From Bacteroidota bacterium (GTDB taxonomy: Bacteria > Bacteroidota > Bacteroidia > B-17B0 > Aurantibacillaceae), in NCBI GenBank assembly GCA_021155905.1, contig JAJNBG010000015.1, positions 62,001 through 126,000 on the forward strand: DNA of 64,000 nucleotides, given 5' to 3'. Position numbers and translations under genes: made by a program. The notes below the pieces were generated by a model. The model did not search any database. It was given only the letters and a program-made list of their open reading frames with translations, and had not been told where the DNA came from. The first letter of the stretch is position 1. Every line of letters starts with the position of its first letter. Positions 35,355 to 44,726 of the stretch are shown here, one piece after another.

Positions 35355-38123
35355 ATGCGAAAGTTATCATTTAGATTAACATACTTATTTATTTTACTAT
35401 TTATAAGTTTTGCTTCTTATCATGCACAAATTATAACAACTTTTGCAGGAAATGGAATTCAGGGTTTTGGGGGAGATGGTGGCCTGTGTACCTCTGCTAC
35501 ATTAAGTGGCCCTAGAAATGCGGCTTTCGACGCTACTGGAAACATATATATCGGCGATTATTTGAATCGAAGAATTAGAAAGGTAAATTCTTCGGGCATA
35601 ATTTCTACCATAGCTGGCACTGGAGTGATAGGTTATTCTGGTGATGGCGGTTTGGCGATTAATGCCCAACTATACAGCCCAAGTGATATTGCTGTTGATG
35701 CGTCCGGAAATATTTATTTTACCGATACATGGAATTATGTAATAAGAAAGATTGATCCATCAGGAATAATTACAACTATTGCAGGGGATGGAGTTAAAGG
35801 TAATACCGGTAATGGTGGACCGGCAATAGACGCACGTTTATGGAATCCTGAAGGGATGATCATTGATAAGAATAATAACATTTTTTTTACTGAAGGAAAT
35901 GGTCACAGAGTCCGGAAAATTGATGCTTCAGGGATTATTACTTTGATTGCTGGAACAAGTCAGGGATATAGCGGAGATGGTGGGCAGGCAAGCGCAGCTA
36001 AATTAAATTACCCAATGGGTATTACAGTTGATGTATTTGGAAATTTATATATTGCAGAGGAAGGAAACCATATCATCAGAAAAATAGATACTTTGGGAGT
36101 AATATCAACTTTGGCTGGTAACGGCGGGCAGGGCAGCAGCGGGGACGGAGCAAACGCACTAAATGCAACATTAAACTCCCCAATTGATGTTTCAATTGAT
36201 TCTTCCTTTAATTTGTATGTTGCCGATTATGGTAATGATAAAATCAGGAGGATAGATGGGGGAGGTATAATCTCAACTTATGCCGGAACAGGAGTTCAGG
36301 GATACAGTGGAGACGGCGGCCCGGCTTTTAATGCGCAGTTAACGAATGTCCATGGTGTTGATGTTGATGGAATGGGTAACTTATATATAGCGGATTGGAG
36401 CAATGAACGGGTTAGGAAAATTGATTGTGCGTACCCTTTGGTATCAGTCCCTGGTATTTCGGGGAATAATTTTATATGCCCGGAATCCGCTACTTATATT
36501 TACTCTGTTTCGCCAATTGTAGGTGCATCCTCATATTCCTGGATATTACCAAATGGCTGGACCGGGTCAAGTACAACTAATAGCATTTCTGCAACAACAA
36601 ACGGCACTTCCGGTTTAATAAGTTTATCTGTCAAAAATGCCTGTGGGTTGCCTTCTGCGCAGTCGACGCTGATGGTCGGCTTAAACCCCTCTCCAAGCGT
36701 TTCCGCCACATTAAGCAATAGTGTTATATGTTTAGGAGACAGTGTGGTTTTGACAGCTCATGGAGCAAATACCTATACTTGGAGCACTGGTGTCGTTTCT
36801 GATCATGCTGAGGTTTCCCCGTTGGTGGATACTAGCTATTCTGTCACCGGCACAGACTTAAACGGATGTATCAATAATTATGTACAGGCAGTGCAAGTTC
36901 TTCTTTTGCCTGACGTTCAGATTTCAGCGCCTGCATTTTCCTTATGCAGTGGTACTTCATCTTTCTTATCAGCCTCCGGTGCTATAAGCTATACTTGGTT
37001 ACCCGGGAATGCAGTGGGCTCTTCTGTCAATATTTCCCCAGTGGCTGATCAAACATATACATTAATAGGAATTGATAATAATTCAGGCTGTTCAAATATA
37101 GATCAGGTAAATATTTCTGTTATATCTTCTCCTGTCGTATCTGTAACTCCTTTTTTTTATATATGTAGTGGAAGCGCAACGCTCAATGCTGTTGGTGCAA
37201 CTACTTATACATGGATGCCAGGCGGACTGACTGGTAACTCATTAACGCCAAGCCCAACGATAACAACTAACTATACAGTTGTGGGGTCAGATGGAATTTG
37301 TTCAAATATCGCTGTCAGTACGGTTAGTTTAGGCGTTGCGCCCCCATTAATCATTAGTTCGGATGCACAATTTGCCTGCGCAAACTCTTGTTTAACCTTT
37401 ACTAACACAATTAATTCGTTTAATTCTATAATTTTTGATTGGAGCGACAACACTGTTTCAGTGGCAGATTCATTTATGCATTGCTTTTCTGTTGCCGGCT
37501 CATATACTGTTAGTGCAATGGCAACATATAGCAGTGGATGTTTGGTTCAAAATGCAAACCAACTCGTTGTTACGATTTTCCCAAATCCCATTGCGGGTAT
37601 CCGACCTGATTACGATAATTCATATGAAGTGAATGTGCCTCTTGCATTTACAAATACCTCTACTGGTGGACAATTTTATAAATGGATGTTTGATGATGGT
37701 TCTCCTTCAATTGAGTCATTTATTGCCGACAAAATTTCACATAATTATCTGAAGGATGGAATAAATTGCGTCAAATTAATCGCAGTAGATACGATTACTA
37801 GATGTAAAGACTCTTCTTCCGTATGCGTGGAAATAATAAACAGTATTATTCCTAATGTATTTACTCCTAATGGTGATGGCGTGAATGATGTTTGGCAATT
37901 TAATTTAGGTAAAGAAAGCACGTTATTAAATATTTCTATTTATAATAGATGGGGCAATCTAATAAACGACGTAAATATGAATAATAACACCCACATTCGT
38001 TGGGATGGTAGAACGACCAGTGGTGTAGCTTTGAGTGAGGGAACATACTTTTATATTTTGGAATATAAGAATGTAAGTGAGGAAACCTTTAAAAAACGTG
38101 GTTTTTTAAATTTATTTAGATAG
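35355..38123 (+). CDS. secreted NHL-propeller protein with gliding-motility C-terminal (CHU_C) domain
   Basis: 922 residues. After a signal peptide (about 1-25, ending YHAQ) six repeats of the NHL type form a beta-propeller to about residue 360; each has a GxxGYSGDGG loop, a central VDxxGNLYIAD strand and an IRKI end. Then Ig/PKD-like modules to about 830, with ICLGDSVVLTAHGANTYTWS and CANSCLTFTNTINSFNS typical. The last 90 residues (IPNVFTPNGDGVNDVWQFN to KKRGFLNLFR) are the gliding-motility-associated C-terminal domain, a T9SS type B sorting signal. Surface or extracellular; ligand unknown. ATG at 35355, 48 bases after parC. Confidence 0.92.
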   Translation: MRKLSFRLTYLFILLFISFASYHAQIITTFAGNGIQGFGGDGGLCTSATLSGPRNAAFDATGNIYIGDYLNRRIRKVNSSGIISTIAGTGVIGYSGDGGLAINAQLYSPSDIAVDASGNIYFTDTWNYVIRKIDPSGIITTIAGDGVKGNTGNGGPAIDARLWNPEGMIIDKNNNIFFTEGNGHRVRKIDASGIITLIAGTSQGYSGDGGQASAAKLNYPMGITVDVFGNLYIAEEGNHIIRKIDTLGVISTLAGNGGQGSSGDGANALNATLNSPIDVSIDSSFNLYVADYGNDKIRRIDGGGIISTYAGTGVQGYSGDGGPAFNAQLTNVHGVDVDGMGNLYIADWSNERVRKIDCAYPLVSVPGISGNNFICPESATYIYSVSPIVGASSYSWILPNGWTGSSTTNSISATTNGTSGLISLSVKNACGLPSAQSTLMVGLNPSPSVSATLSNSVICLGDSVVLTAHGANTYTWSTGVVSDHAEVSPLVDTSYSVTGTDLNGCINNYVQAVQVLLLPDVQISAPAFSLCSGTSSFLSASGAISYTWLPGNAVGSSVNISPVADQTYTLIGIDNNSGCSNIDQVNISVISSPVVSVTPFFYICSGSATLNAVGATTYTWMPGGLTGNSLTPSPTITTNYTVVGSDGICSNIAVSTVSLGVAPPLIISSDAQFACANSCLTFTNTINSFNSIIFDWSDNTVSVADSFMHCFSVAGSYTVSAMATYSSGCLVQNANQLVVTIFPNPIAGIRPDYDNSYEVNVPLAFTNTSTGGQFYKWMFDDGSPSIESFIADKISHNYLKDGINCVKLIAVDTITRCKDSSSVCVEIINSIIPNVFTPNGDGVNDVWQFNLGKESTLLNISIYNRWGNLINDVNMNNNTHIRWDGRTTSGVALSEGTYFYILEYKNVSEETFKKRGFLNLFR

Positions 38124-38178
38124 TATTTAAAGTAACCCTGCTTTTTTTTACCTTTATGTGATTTATTGTTTAAAAAAA

Positions 38179-39432
38179 ATGTTCTTATACAACCTTGGCA
38201 TATATTTTTTTCAATTCGGGTTAAAACTGGCTTCGCTGTTTTATCCCAAGGCGAAATTATGGGTTGAAGGACGGAAAAACTGGGAAGAACAATTAAGAAC
38301 AAAAGTAGACAATTTGAAACTGGAAAATGCTGTGTGGTTTCATTGCGCCTCGCTTGGCGAGTTTGAGCAGGGTAGACCGGTTATCGAAAAATTAAAAAAG
38401 GAATACCCGGGACAGAAAATCGTTTTATCTTTTTTTTCTCCTTCGGGATATGAGATTCAAAAAAATTATCCGTTTGCTGACCTGGTAACTTATTTGCCGG
38501 CCGACACTCCTTCTAATGCGAGAATCTTTCTTTCCATCCTGCAACCGAAACTGGCCATTTTTGTCAAGTATGAATTCTGGCTGAATTATTTATTTGAGTT
38601 AGAGCGAAAACAAATTCCTGCTTTTTTAATTTCCACGGTCATTAAAAAACACCAGCCTTTTTTCAAATGGTATGGGGGAATTTTCAGAAAGGCTTTAGTG
38701 TCCTATAAAACAATTTACACCCAGGATGTTTATTCCATTAAACTGTTGCGGGTGCTGCGTATCAGTAGTGGTGTATTGACCGGCGACACACGTTTTGATA
38801 GGGTACTGCAAGTGTGCTCGGCGCCCAAGAAAATAAATGAAATTGAGGAATTTGCTAAGAATGCGTTTGTAATCATTGCTGGAAGTTCCTGGCAGAAAGA
38901 TGAAGAGCATTTAATTGAGTCGTACATACAATTAAAAGAGAAACATCCTCAGTTAAAATTGATTATCGCGCCACATGAAATTGATCGTAAAAACATCGAT
39001 CGCTTAAAAAATTTATTGGCTAAAAACGGGTTGCCATATCACTTATTTTCTGATAATGCAACGGTCTATATTCATCCTATATTGGTGATAAATGCCATCG
39101 GGTTTCTTTCATCTGTTTATCAATACGGAACTATAGCCATGATTGGTGGAGGTTTTAATAACGGGATTCATAATATTTTGGAACCAACGGTTTATGGTTT
39201 ACCGGTTTTATTCGGCCCTAATTATAAAAAATTCAATGAGGCTTTTGAAATCATTGATCTGAATGCAGGTTTTGTAATTAGTGATTCATCCGAATTAACT
39301 GCGAAACTATCCGAATTAATCGAGAATAAAGTAATGCTCGCTGAATCTTCCAGGCTGGCTAAAAACTACGTACGGAAAAACTCAGGGGCCACCAACAAAA
39401 TTGTTGATGACCTGAGAGATTTTTTGAATTAA
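38179..39432 (+). CDS. waaA: 3-deoxy-D-manno-octulosonate transferase
   Basis: 417 residues from the ATG at 38179; the frame opens from GTG 38158. WaaA/KdtA adds Kdo from CMP-Kdo to lipid A precursor. The N-terminal membrane anchor (FLYNLGIYFFQFGLKLASLF) leads to WFHCASLGEFEQGRPVIEKL, KYEFWLNYLFELERKQIPAF, and the C-terminal nucleotide-sugar part IIAGSSWQKDEEHLIES and GGGFNNGIHNILEPTVYGLP. The genome therefore makes Kdo-containing lipopolysaccharide. Its stop is 7 bases from the convergent FGE-like gene. Confidence 0.95.
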   Translation: MFLYNLGIYFFQFGLKLASLFYPKAKLWVEGRKNWEEQLRTKVDNLKLENAVWFHCASLGEFEQGRPVIEKLKKEYPGQKIVLSFFSPSGYEIQKNYPFADLVTYLPADTPSNARIFLSILQPKLAIFVKYEFWLNYLFELERKQIPAFLISTVIKKHQPFFKWYGGIFRKALVSYKTIYTQDVYSIKLLRVLRISSGVLTGDTRFDRVLQVCSAPKKINEIEEFAKNAFVIIAGSSWQKDEEHLIESYIQLKEKHPQLKLIIAPHEIDRKNIDRLKNLLAKNGLPYHLFSDNATVYIHPILVINAIGFLSSVYQYGTIAMIGGGFNNGIHNILEPTVYGLPVLFGPNYKKFNEAFEIIDLNAGFVISDSSELTAKLSELIENKVMLAESSRLAKNYVRKNSGATNKIVDDLRDFLN

Positions 39433-39439
39433 TTTCTGA

Positions 39440-41812
39440 TTAAAATGGTACCCTTTTTTTCGGTGCCGTAAACACCGGTCTGAAACCAATCAGCGGTGAA
39501 GGTTTTACTTCTCCTTTGTATTCGTCATCCGCGTTGATCTCTAAAAAATAATCAACACTGAACCAGCTGCCGCCTTTTGTTTCCGGTTGATTGGTTTTAT
39601 GGTTAATGACCGTTTCAGAAACATTACCTCCCATGCAGTATAATCCATAAATATTAGGTTTATACATTTGCGTATTGGCAGTATGGAAAGCGCCATCATC
39701 GGTAAAAGCAGCCAGTAATTTTTCATCCTTATTTAAAGATTGTTTAGGAATGTATAAGTTCAAAACACTATCGTAACGGCATTGTTCTTTTGAGAAGCAC
39801 ATATAATTTACTTCATACTTTCCTTTATTATCTTTCAACGACTCCTGTCCGTTCGCGTATTTTACACTGTTCTTCCCATTGCTTGCCGCTAAAGCCCATT
39901 CATATTCATCGGGGATTCTTAAATCATTCATGAGGGGTTTATCAGTTTCCTTCAATATTTTATTCGTTTCAATGGTTAACCAGTCACAGTAGAGTTGAGC
40001 GGCTTTCCTGGAAATATTCACAACGGGGTACTCGTCATAGGCAGGATGCGAGAAATACAGACTTACAAGAGGATCATTAAAGCTGTAAGGAAACTTTTTC
40101 TTCCACATCTCTTGATCCGGTTTTGCAATTAAGTAGTCTTCTTTTCTGCCACTCACTAAAAGATCCATCATAAACGTTCGGTATTCGAGATTCGTGATTT
40201 CTGTTGTTCTCATGTAAAATGACTGTACAGAAATCATGTCATTTTTATAGGAACAGGAGCCCATCGGTATATAGGCATACTTTTCTTTATTCAGTTTGAT
40301 CAAAGCCTCTGTCATTTTTTTCTTTTGTTTTGCGGTATTGGTTATTTCCTCCGGTGTTAATGTTGGCAATCCGGTTTCTGGATTTTCTCTTTCAACGGAA
40401 CCGAAGAAATGTGTGAGCGTGATCCTGAATACCGGCCTGAAACCGGTCATGGCGTTTGCTTTTACCAGTCCGACTAATTCTTCTTTGCTGGTGATCTTGC
40501 AATGTTCAAAGTCACTGTTCCAGCTGCCTCCTTTGGTAATGATACCTTTTGTTTTGTTATCGTAAGCCATTTCTGCCACATTTCCTGCCATGCAATACAC
40601 GCCATAGTCATTGGGATTATAGGCAGACACTTTCGTAGTCATCATGGAATCTCCAAGCATGAATTCAGCTGACGAATATGCTCCCTTGTTTTTTGGCGTG
40701 CACTTCATGCTCGTTCTTAATTTCTCACTTTGCTTTTGTATGCAAAAATTAGCCATATGGCAACCATTCTTGTTTTGAATGGAATCTCCAGGCCACGGAT
40801 AATCAGCGGTTGGGTTTTTACCTTTGGCTGCTTTGATCCATTCGTTTTCATAGGGAAGTCTGGCAACGATTTTTCCCTGACTCAGTTCAACGATATTTCC
40901 AAGCCATTGACAGTAAAGCTCGGCCCCTTCCGGAGTAATATTCACCACGGGATAGTCGTTATAGCGTTTGTCTGAAAAATAATTGTCTTTCATTTCGGTT
41001 CTCCTGACATGACCGGGTGCATCAAGCCACAAATTCTGGTGAGGTTTAGCTTTGATGAAAGCTTCTTTTTCATCATGAATCAGTAAATCGAATAGAAACG
41101 TTCTGTACTCTAGATTTGTGACTTCGGCGCGTGCCATATAGAATAACGCACCCGTATCATTTGCGAGTCCATAAACCGGTTGTTTGTTTTGTTTGTCACC
41201 AATCAACGGATACCAATATTTGTTTTGTTTCACTAACATCATCGACATCACCTCTTTTTGTCTTTTTGTTTCTTTGATCTCTTTTTCAGTCAGCTTTGGA
41301 AATACATAATTTGTATCTTCCTGTTTTATTGTGTTTTCATCATCGTTATAAATGATCAGTGGTAGTTGGTGTTTTGATGATTCATTCGAAACCGGTTCCT
41401 GTTGTTGGAATGGTGCATAAGCGATCACTGCCATTTCTGGTTTGGATTCCGCTTTATCATTCTTGGTTTCTGATGGAATTCTTTGTTCTTCTGTTTTCAC
41501 AATTTGTTCAGGAATTGAAACCGCTGCGGTGTTATTTGTATTTTGAATCGGGTTGTGATTATTGTTGTTTTTGGAATAATTGAAATAGAGAAAGGCTGAG
41601 GTTGTGATGATGGCAATTACAACAGCTAGTTTTATAAAGAATGCTTTATTGATAAATCCTGTGTTAACTGGTTGAGTAGGCAACACCTGGTTTGAAATTG
41701 TTTCCATAAGTTCTTGGTTTTTAGGATTATTAAAATCTAAATTTAAAAAGGCTTGACCCAGCAGGTTATCGAGCTCTTTTTCAGAAATCTTATGTTTATT
41801 ATTGGCTGACAT
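39440..41812 (-). CDS. single-pass membrane protein with two tandem sulfatase-modifying-factor (FGE)-like domains
   Basis: 790 residues. Residues 1-60 are cytosolic (KHKISEKELDNLLGQAFLNL, like the short sigma-binding region of anti-sigma factors), about 67-86 a membrane helix (FFIKLAVVIAIITTSAFLYF), then a Asn/Glu/Pro linker. Two FGE-sulfatase-like domains follow (about 200-465 and 500-785), each with AEVTNLEYRTFLFDLL / TEITNLEYRTFMMDLL, LYCQWLG / LYCDWLT, GNVAEMAYDNKTKG / GNVSETVINHKTNQ and GGSW..GFRPVF ends. The copper-binding Cys pair of true FGE is not complete: the first copy has one Cys after GGSWNSDFEHC and the second none. Related domains occur in gliding proteins GldJ/GldK. ATG at 41812 overlaps the sigma gene by 14 bases. 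Catalysis is doubtful; a binding or signalling role is more likely. Confidence 0.85.
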   Translation of the reverse strand: MSANNKHKISEKELDNLLGQAFLNLDFNNPKNQELMETISNQVLPTQPVNTGFINKAFFIKLAVVIAIITTSAFLYFNYSKNNNNHNPIQNTNNTAAVSIPEQIVKTEEQRIPSETKNDKAESKPEMAVIAYAPFQQQEPVSNESSKHQLPLIIYNDDENTIKQEDTNYVFPKLTEKEIKETKRQKEVMSMMLVKQNKYWYPLIGDKQNKQPVYGLANDTGALFYMARAEVTNLEYRTFLFDLLIHDEKEAFIKAKPHQNLWLDAPGHVRRTEMKDNYFSDKRYNDYPVVNITPEGAELYCQWLGNIVELSQGKIVARLPYENEWIKAAKGKNPTADYPWPGDSIQNKNGCHMANFCIQKQSEKLRTSMKCTPKNKGAYSSAEFMLGDSMMTTKVSAYNPNDYGVYCMAGNVAEMAYDNKTKGIITKGGSWNSDFEHCKITSKEELVGLVKANAMTGFRPVFRITLTHFFGSVERENPETGLPTLTPEEITNTAKQKKKMTEALIKLNKEKYAYIPMGSCSYKNDMISVQSFYMRTTEITNLEYRTFMMDLLVSGRKEDYLIAKPDQEMWKKKFPYSFNDPLVSLYFSHPAYDEYPVVNISRKAAQLYCDWLTIETNKILKETDKPLMNDLRIPDEYEWALAASNGKNSVKYANGQESLKDNKGKYEVNYMCFSKEQCRYDSVLNLYIPKQSLNKDEKLLAAFTDDGAFHTANTQMYKPNIYGLYCMGGNVSETVINHKTNQPETKGGSWFSVDYFLEINADDEYKGEVKPSPLIGFRPVFTAPKKRVPF

Positions 41813-42377
41813 CTTGTGTTGGTTTAATTTTTTCTAATTCTGCATTCACGTTTTCGGTTAATTGTTTTTTTAAACGGGCGTAATACACTTTTAACTGGCC
41901 CTCCGGTTTTTTAACGAACTCCGCGATTTTACTGTAAGGCATATCCTGTCCGCGCATCAATAATAAGATACGTTGCCAATCTTCCAGTTTTTCCAGTTCC
42001 TGTTGCAGAACGATTAATGGCAGGTTTTGAACAGGATTAACTTCCGGTTCTTTATCGGCGAAATTTTCGTGCAGTTCAACTTCCCGGTTATTTTTTTCAA
42101 AGGATTTGTTGTCCCTGAAATAATTGCGTAAAAAGTTGATATGCGTTTTGAAAATAAATCCCGAACGTTTTTGTTCATTTTCAAATGTGTAATTAGAGCC
42201 AACCTCTGCTATTTTGTAAATTGTTTTATAAACAATAGCCCAGGCATCATCTTTATCGATGGTATAATTTTTACACGTGTATGCCAATAGCTTTTTAGCA
42301 TACGCCTCGTAAAGGGATTTAACCACTTCATTGTTGGTGTTCGATAATAAACTGTATGTTTCCTTTCCGAAACTCAT
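41799..42377 (-). CDS. ECF-type RNA polymerase sigma factor
   Basis: 192 residues. Region 2 (about 15-95: VKSLYEAYAKKLLAYTCKNY, FIFKTHINFLRNYFRD) binds core polymerase and the -10 element; region 4 (about 130-185: QQELEKLEDWQRILLLMRGQ, YSKIAEFVKKPEGQLKVYYA, RLKKQLTENVN) is a helix-turn-helix for the -35 element. No extra domains. Its stop lies 14 bases inside the downstream gene, which encodes a membrane protein with a short cytosolic N-terminus; that arrangement is standard for an ECF sigma factor and its anti-sigma factor. What it controls is not visible here. Confidence 0.88.
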   Translation of the reverse strand: MSFGKETYSLLSNTNNEVVKSLYEAYAKKLLAYTCKNYTIDKDDAWAIVYKTIYKIAEVGSNYTFENEQKRSGFIFKTHINFLRNYFRDNKSFEKNNREVELHENFADKEPEVNPVQNLPLIVLQQELEKLEDWQRILLLMRGQDMPYSKIAEFVKKPEGQLKVYYARLKKQLTENVNAELEKIKPTQDVSQ

Positions 42378-42508
42378 AAATAACCTGCTTATATACTATA
42401 ACACAAAATGGTAACAAAGTTATTTTTAATCCTCATCCGCCACCTAGCAGACTGCCGTTTAAATTTTTTGTCCCGGTGATATTTGAATTTTAGACACTTT
42501 TTAGGTTT

Positions 42509-43978
42509 TTATCCTAAGAACATGTAGCAGAAAATTGTAATGAGGAGGATGCCGATCACATCCAGTACCAGGCCGACCTTGAACATATCTTTGATGTCGA
42601 TACGCTTGGTGCCAAAAACGATGGTATTAGCAGCAGTGGCAACAGGTAACATAAATCCCAGGGAAGCGGCAAAAGTGGCAGGGATCATCAACAATAACGG
42701 TGGAAGTTCCAGGTCTTTCTGCAAAGCAATCATCACTGGTATCGCTAACTGGATGCTGGCAATGTTGGATGCAAATTCACTAATAATTGTAACGATCACA
42801 CAAATACCAAGAATAATAAAAAAGATGTGAACTCCCTTTAAGGCCGTTAAACAATTTGCCAGCCAATCACTTAATCCCGATACATCAAAACCATAAGCCA
42901 GGGCAAAACCACTTCCAAACATCAGGATGATATCATAACGGATTTTTTTTGCATCTTCCCATTCCAGTAAAGCTTCTCCTTTATTTTGTTTACTGGGAAT
43001 TAAAAACAGGAGTAAAGCTGCGGCAATAGCTACCGTTGCATCATCAGTCAGTTTTGGATTTGAAAATAAATGATTCCACCCTTTAAAAGTGAAAGTTTCA
43101 AAGGGTATGTCAGCCCTGGTGAACCAAAGAATCATACAGGATATGAAGATTCCGGCGATCCATTTTTCTTCATAAGAAAATTTACCAAGGGTGGTATAGT
43201 GATTCTTAAAATGATTTTTCTCCAGATTTGTAATGGTTACTTTCTTACGGAGATAATAAAAACGAAGGACAAAGAACGTACAGATTAGAAACAAAGCTGA
43301 TAAGGGAAACCCAATCGTTGCCCATTTTAAAAAAGTAAGGTCATTCAAATCAGGAAAGGCTTCTTTATACGCTTTAAAAAAATACATATTCGGTGGCGTT
43401 CCCACCGGAGTTGCCATTCCACCAATTGTTGCTGAAAACGCGAGCCCTAATAATATCGATGCGGCGAACTGGTTTTTGCTTTTTTCGCTATGAATGAATT
43501 CATCGGTTTCGCTTATGAGAGCTAATACAGCCCCAAACAACATCATGGTAGTGGCGGTGTTGGAGATCCAGTTACTGATCAGGTAGGCAGATAACATCAC
43601 GCCCAATAATATGTGATGCGGTTTTGTTCCAACAACAGAAAGAATTTTTATAGCGATCCTTTTATGTAAATGCCATTTTTCAATGGCAAAGGCGAGCATA
43701 AAACCTCCGATAAATAAAAAGATGATACTGTCTGTATATTGTTGCGCTACTGATTTGGTATCTGCCAAACCAAGCATAGGCATCATCAAAAAGGGAATTA
43801 AGGCGGTGACTGCTAAACTCACAGCTTCTGAAAACCACCAGATACTCATCCAAAGTGCAATCCCCGCCATCAGGGATACCTTGTGGTTTGAAGGATCCAG
43901 GTCTGTGAAGAGCCACATTAGAATTGCTACAAGCGGCCCTAAAATGATGAAAATATATTTTGACTTATTTTGATTCAT
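42509..43978 (-). CDS. DASS-family anion:Na+ symporter
   Basis: 489 residues with about 12 membrane helices. Divalent anion:sodium symporters (SLC13/DASS) take up dicarboxylates, citrate or sulfate with Na+. Marks: GGMATPVGTPPNMYFF (SNT-like substrate motif), NIASIQLAIPVMIALQ, and the signature FMLPVATAANTIVFG near the end. The N-terminus begins MNQNKSKYIFIILGPLVAIL, the first helix. Substrate cannot be fixed; dicarboxylate is favoured. Gene stands alone between the sigma and the Ser-rich secreted protein. Confidence 0.93.
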   Translation of the reverse strand: MNQNKSKYIFIILGPLVAILMWLFTDLDPSNHKVSLMAGIALWMSIWWFSEAVSLAVTALIPFLMMPMLGLADTKSVAQQYTDSIIFLFIGGFMLAFAIEKWHLHKRIAIKILSVVGTKPHHILLGVMLSAYLISNWISNTATTMMLFGAVLALISETDEFIHSEKSKNQFAASILLGLAFSATIGGMATPVGTPPNMYFFKAYKEAFPDLNDLTFLKWATIGFPLSALFLICTFFVLRFYYLRKKVTITNLEKNHFKNHYTTLGKFSYEEKWIAGIFISCMILWFTRADIPFETFTFKGWNHLFSNPKLTDDATVAIAAALLLFLIPSKQNKGEALLEWEDAKKIRYDIILMFGSGFALAYGFDVSGLSDWLANCLTALKGVHIFFIILGICVIVTIISEFASNIASIQLAIPVMIALQKDLELPPLLLMIPATFAASLGFMLPVATAANTIVFGTKRIDIKDMFKVGLVLDVIGILLITIFCYMFLG

Positions 43979-44099
43979 TAAAAAGCTGGGTTAAAATTTA
44001 TACATTAAATTTGTTTCACTCAAAAATAAGCATAAACAAATTAGTAGATAAATTTTAAACCAGCTCTAAAATTTATAAAGAAAAGTTAAGCAAGACGTA

Positions 44100-44495
44100 T
44101 TAATTACCGGAGCTTGGTGAGTGACGAATATCTCTGATAATCACTTTGCCCGATGCAGTGATTTGTAGGATATACGTATATTTTCCATTAATCTCAAGTT
44201 CCTCGAGTCCCGCATAGCGAAATTCATATACTTCTCCCGTAATATCATCCTGAATTAAACCAATTGTTAAGCCTGAGCTTGAACCTGAATTTGAACCTGA
44301 GGTTGAACCAGAATTTATACTGGAACTTACAGCTGAGTTTTGACCTGTATTTAAAGCCACAATAGTACCTATTCCAACGTGTTGGCTCCAGGATTGTTGC
44401 TGTGAATTATTTTGAGCTTTTACTTCATTAATAGTTAAAAATGAAGTACATAAAAATAGTGCTACTGTTGAGCCAATTTTGGTAGTTTTTTTCAT
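44100..44495 (-). CDS. secreted protein with Ser/Gly/Asn-rich segment, unknown function
   Basis: 131 residues. A signal peptide (MKKTTKIGSTVALFLCTSFL, cleaved after KAQ) precedes a short repetitive stretch (SGSTSGSNSGSSSG, about 66-79) coded by imperfect repeats, then a compact end, DDITGEVYEFRYAGLEELEI and YILQITASGKVIIRDIRHSP, that looks like a small beta domain. No family recognised. No neighbouring gene suggests a role; the 231 bases upstream to the divergent kinase gene hold no clear promoter. Confidence 0.65.
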   Translation of the reverse strand: MKKTTKIGSTVALFLCTSFLTINEVKAQNNSQQQSWSQHVGIGTIVALNTGQNSAVSSSINSGSTSGSNSGSSSGLTIGLIQDDITGEVYEFRYAGLEELEINGKYTYILQITASGKVIIRDIRHSPSSGN

Positions 44496-44726
44496 TTGTG
44501 GAATTTTTATTTTCTTTCATAAAATTTAGAACATCAAGGGACAATATTTTATGAAGTAAACATAGAAAAAAATAAGGTTTTAACCAAAAGATTTAATCAA
44601 TATATTTTATGTTGAGCATTATTTATAGTATTTTTATCTTTAAAAGAACTACGTTCGTCTTTTACCATTCCATATTGGGATGTGTAATTTGGATTTAAAA
44701 TTAAACGGGAATTGGTTAAGAACTGT

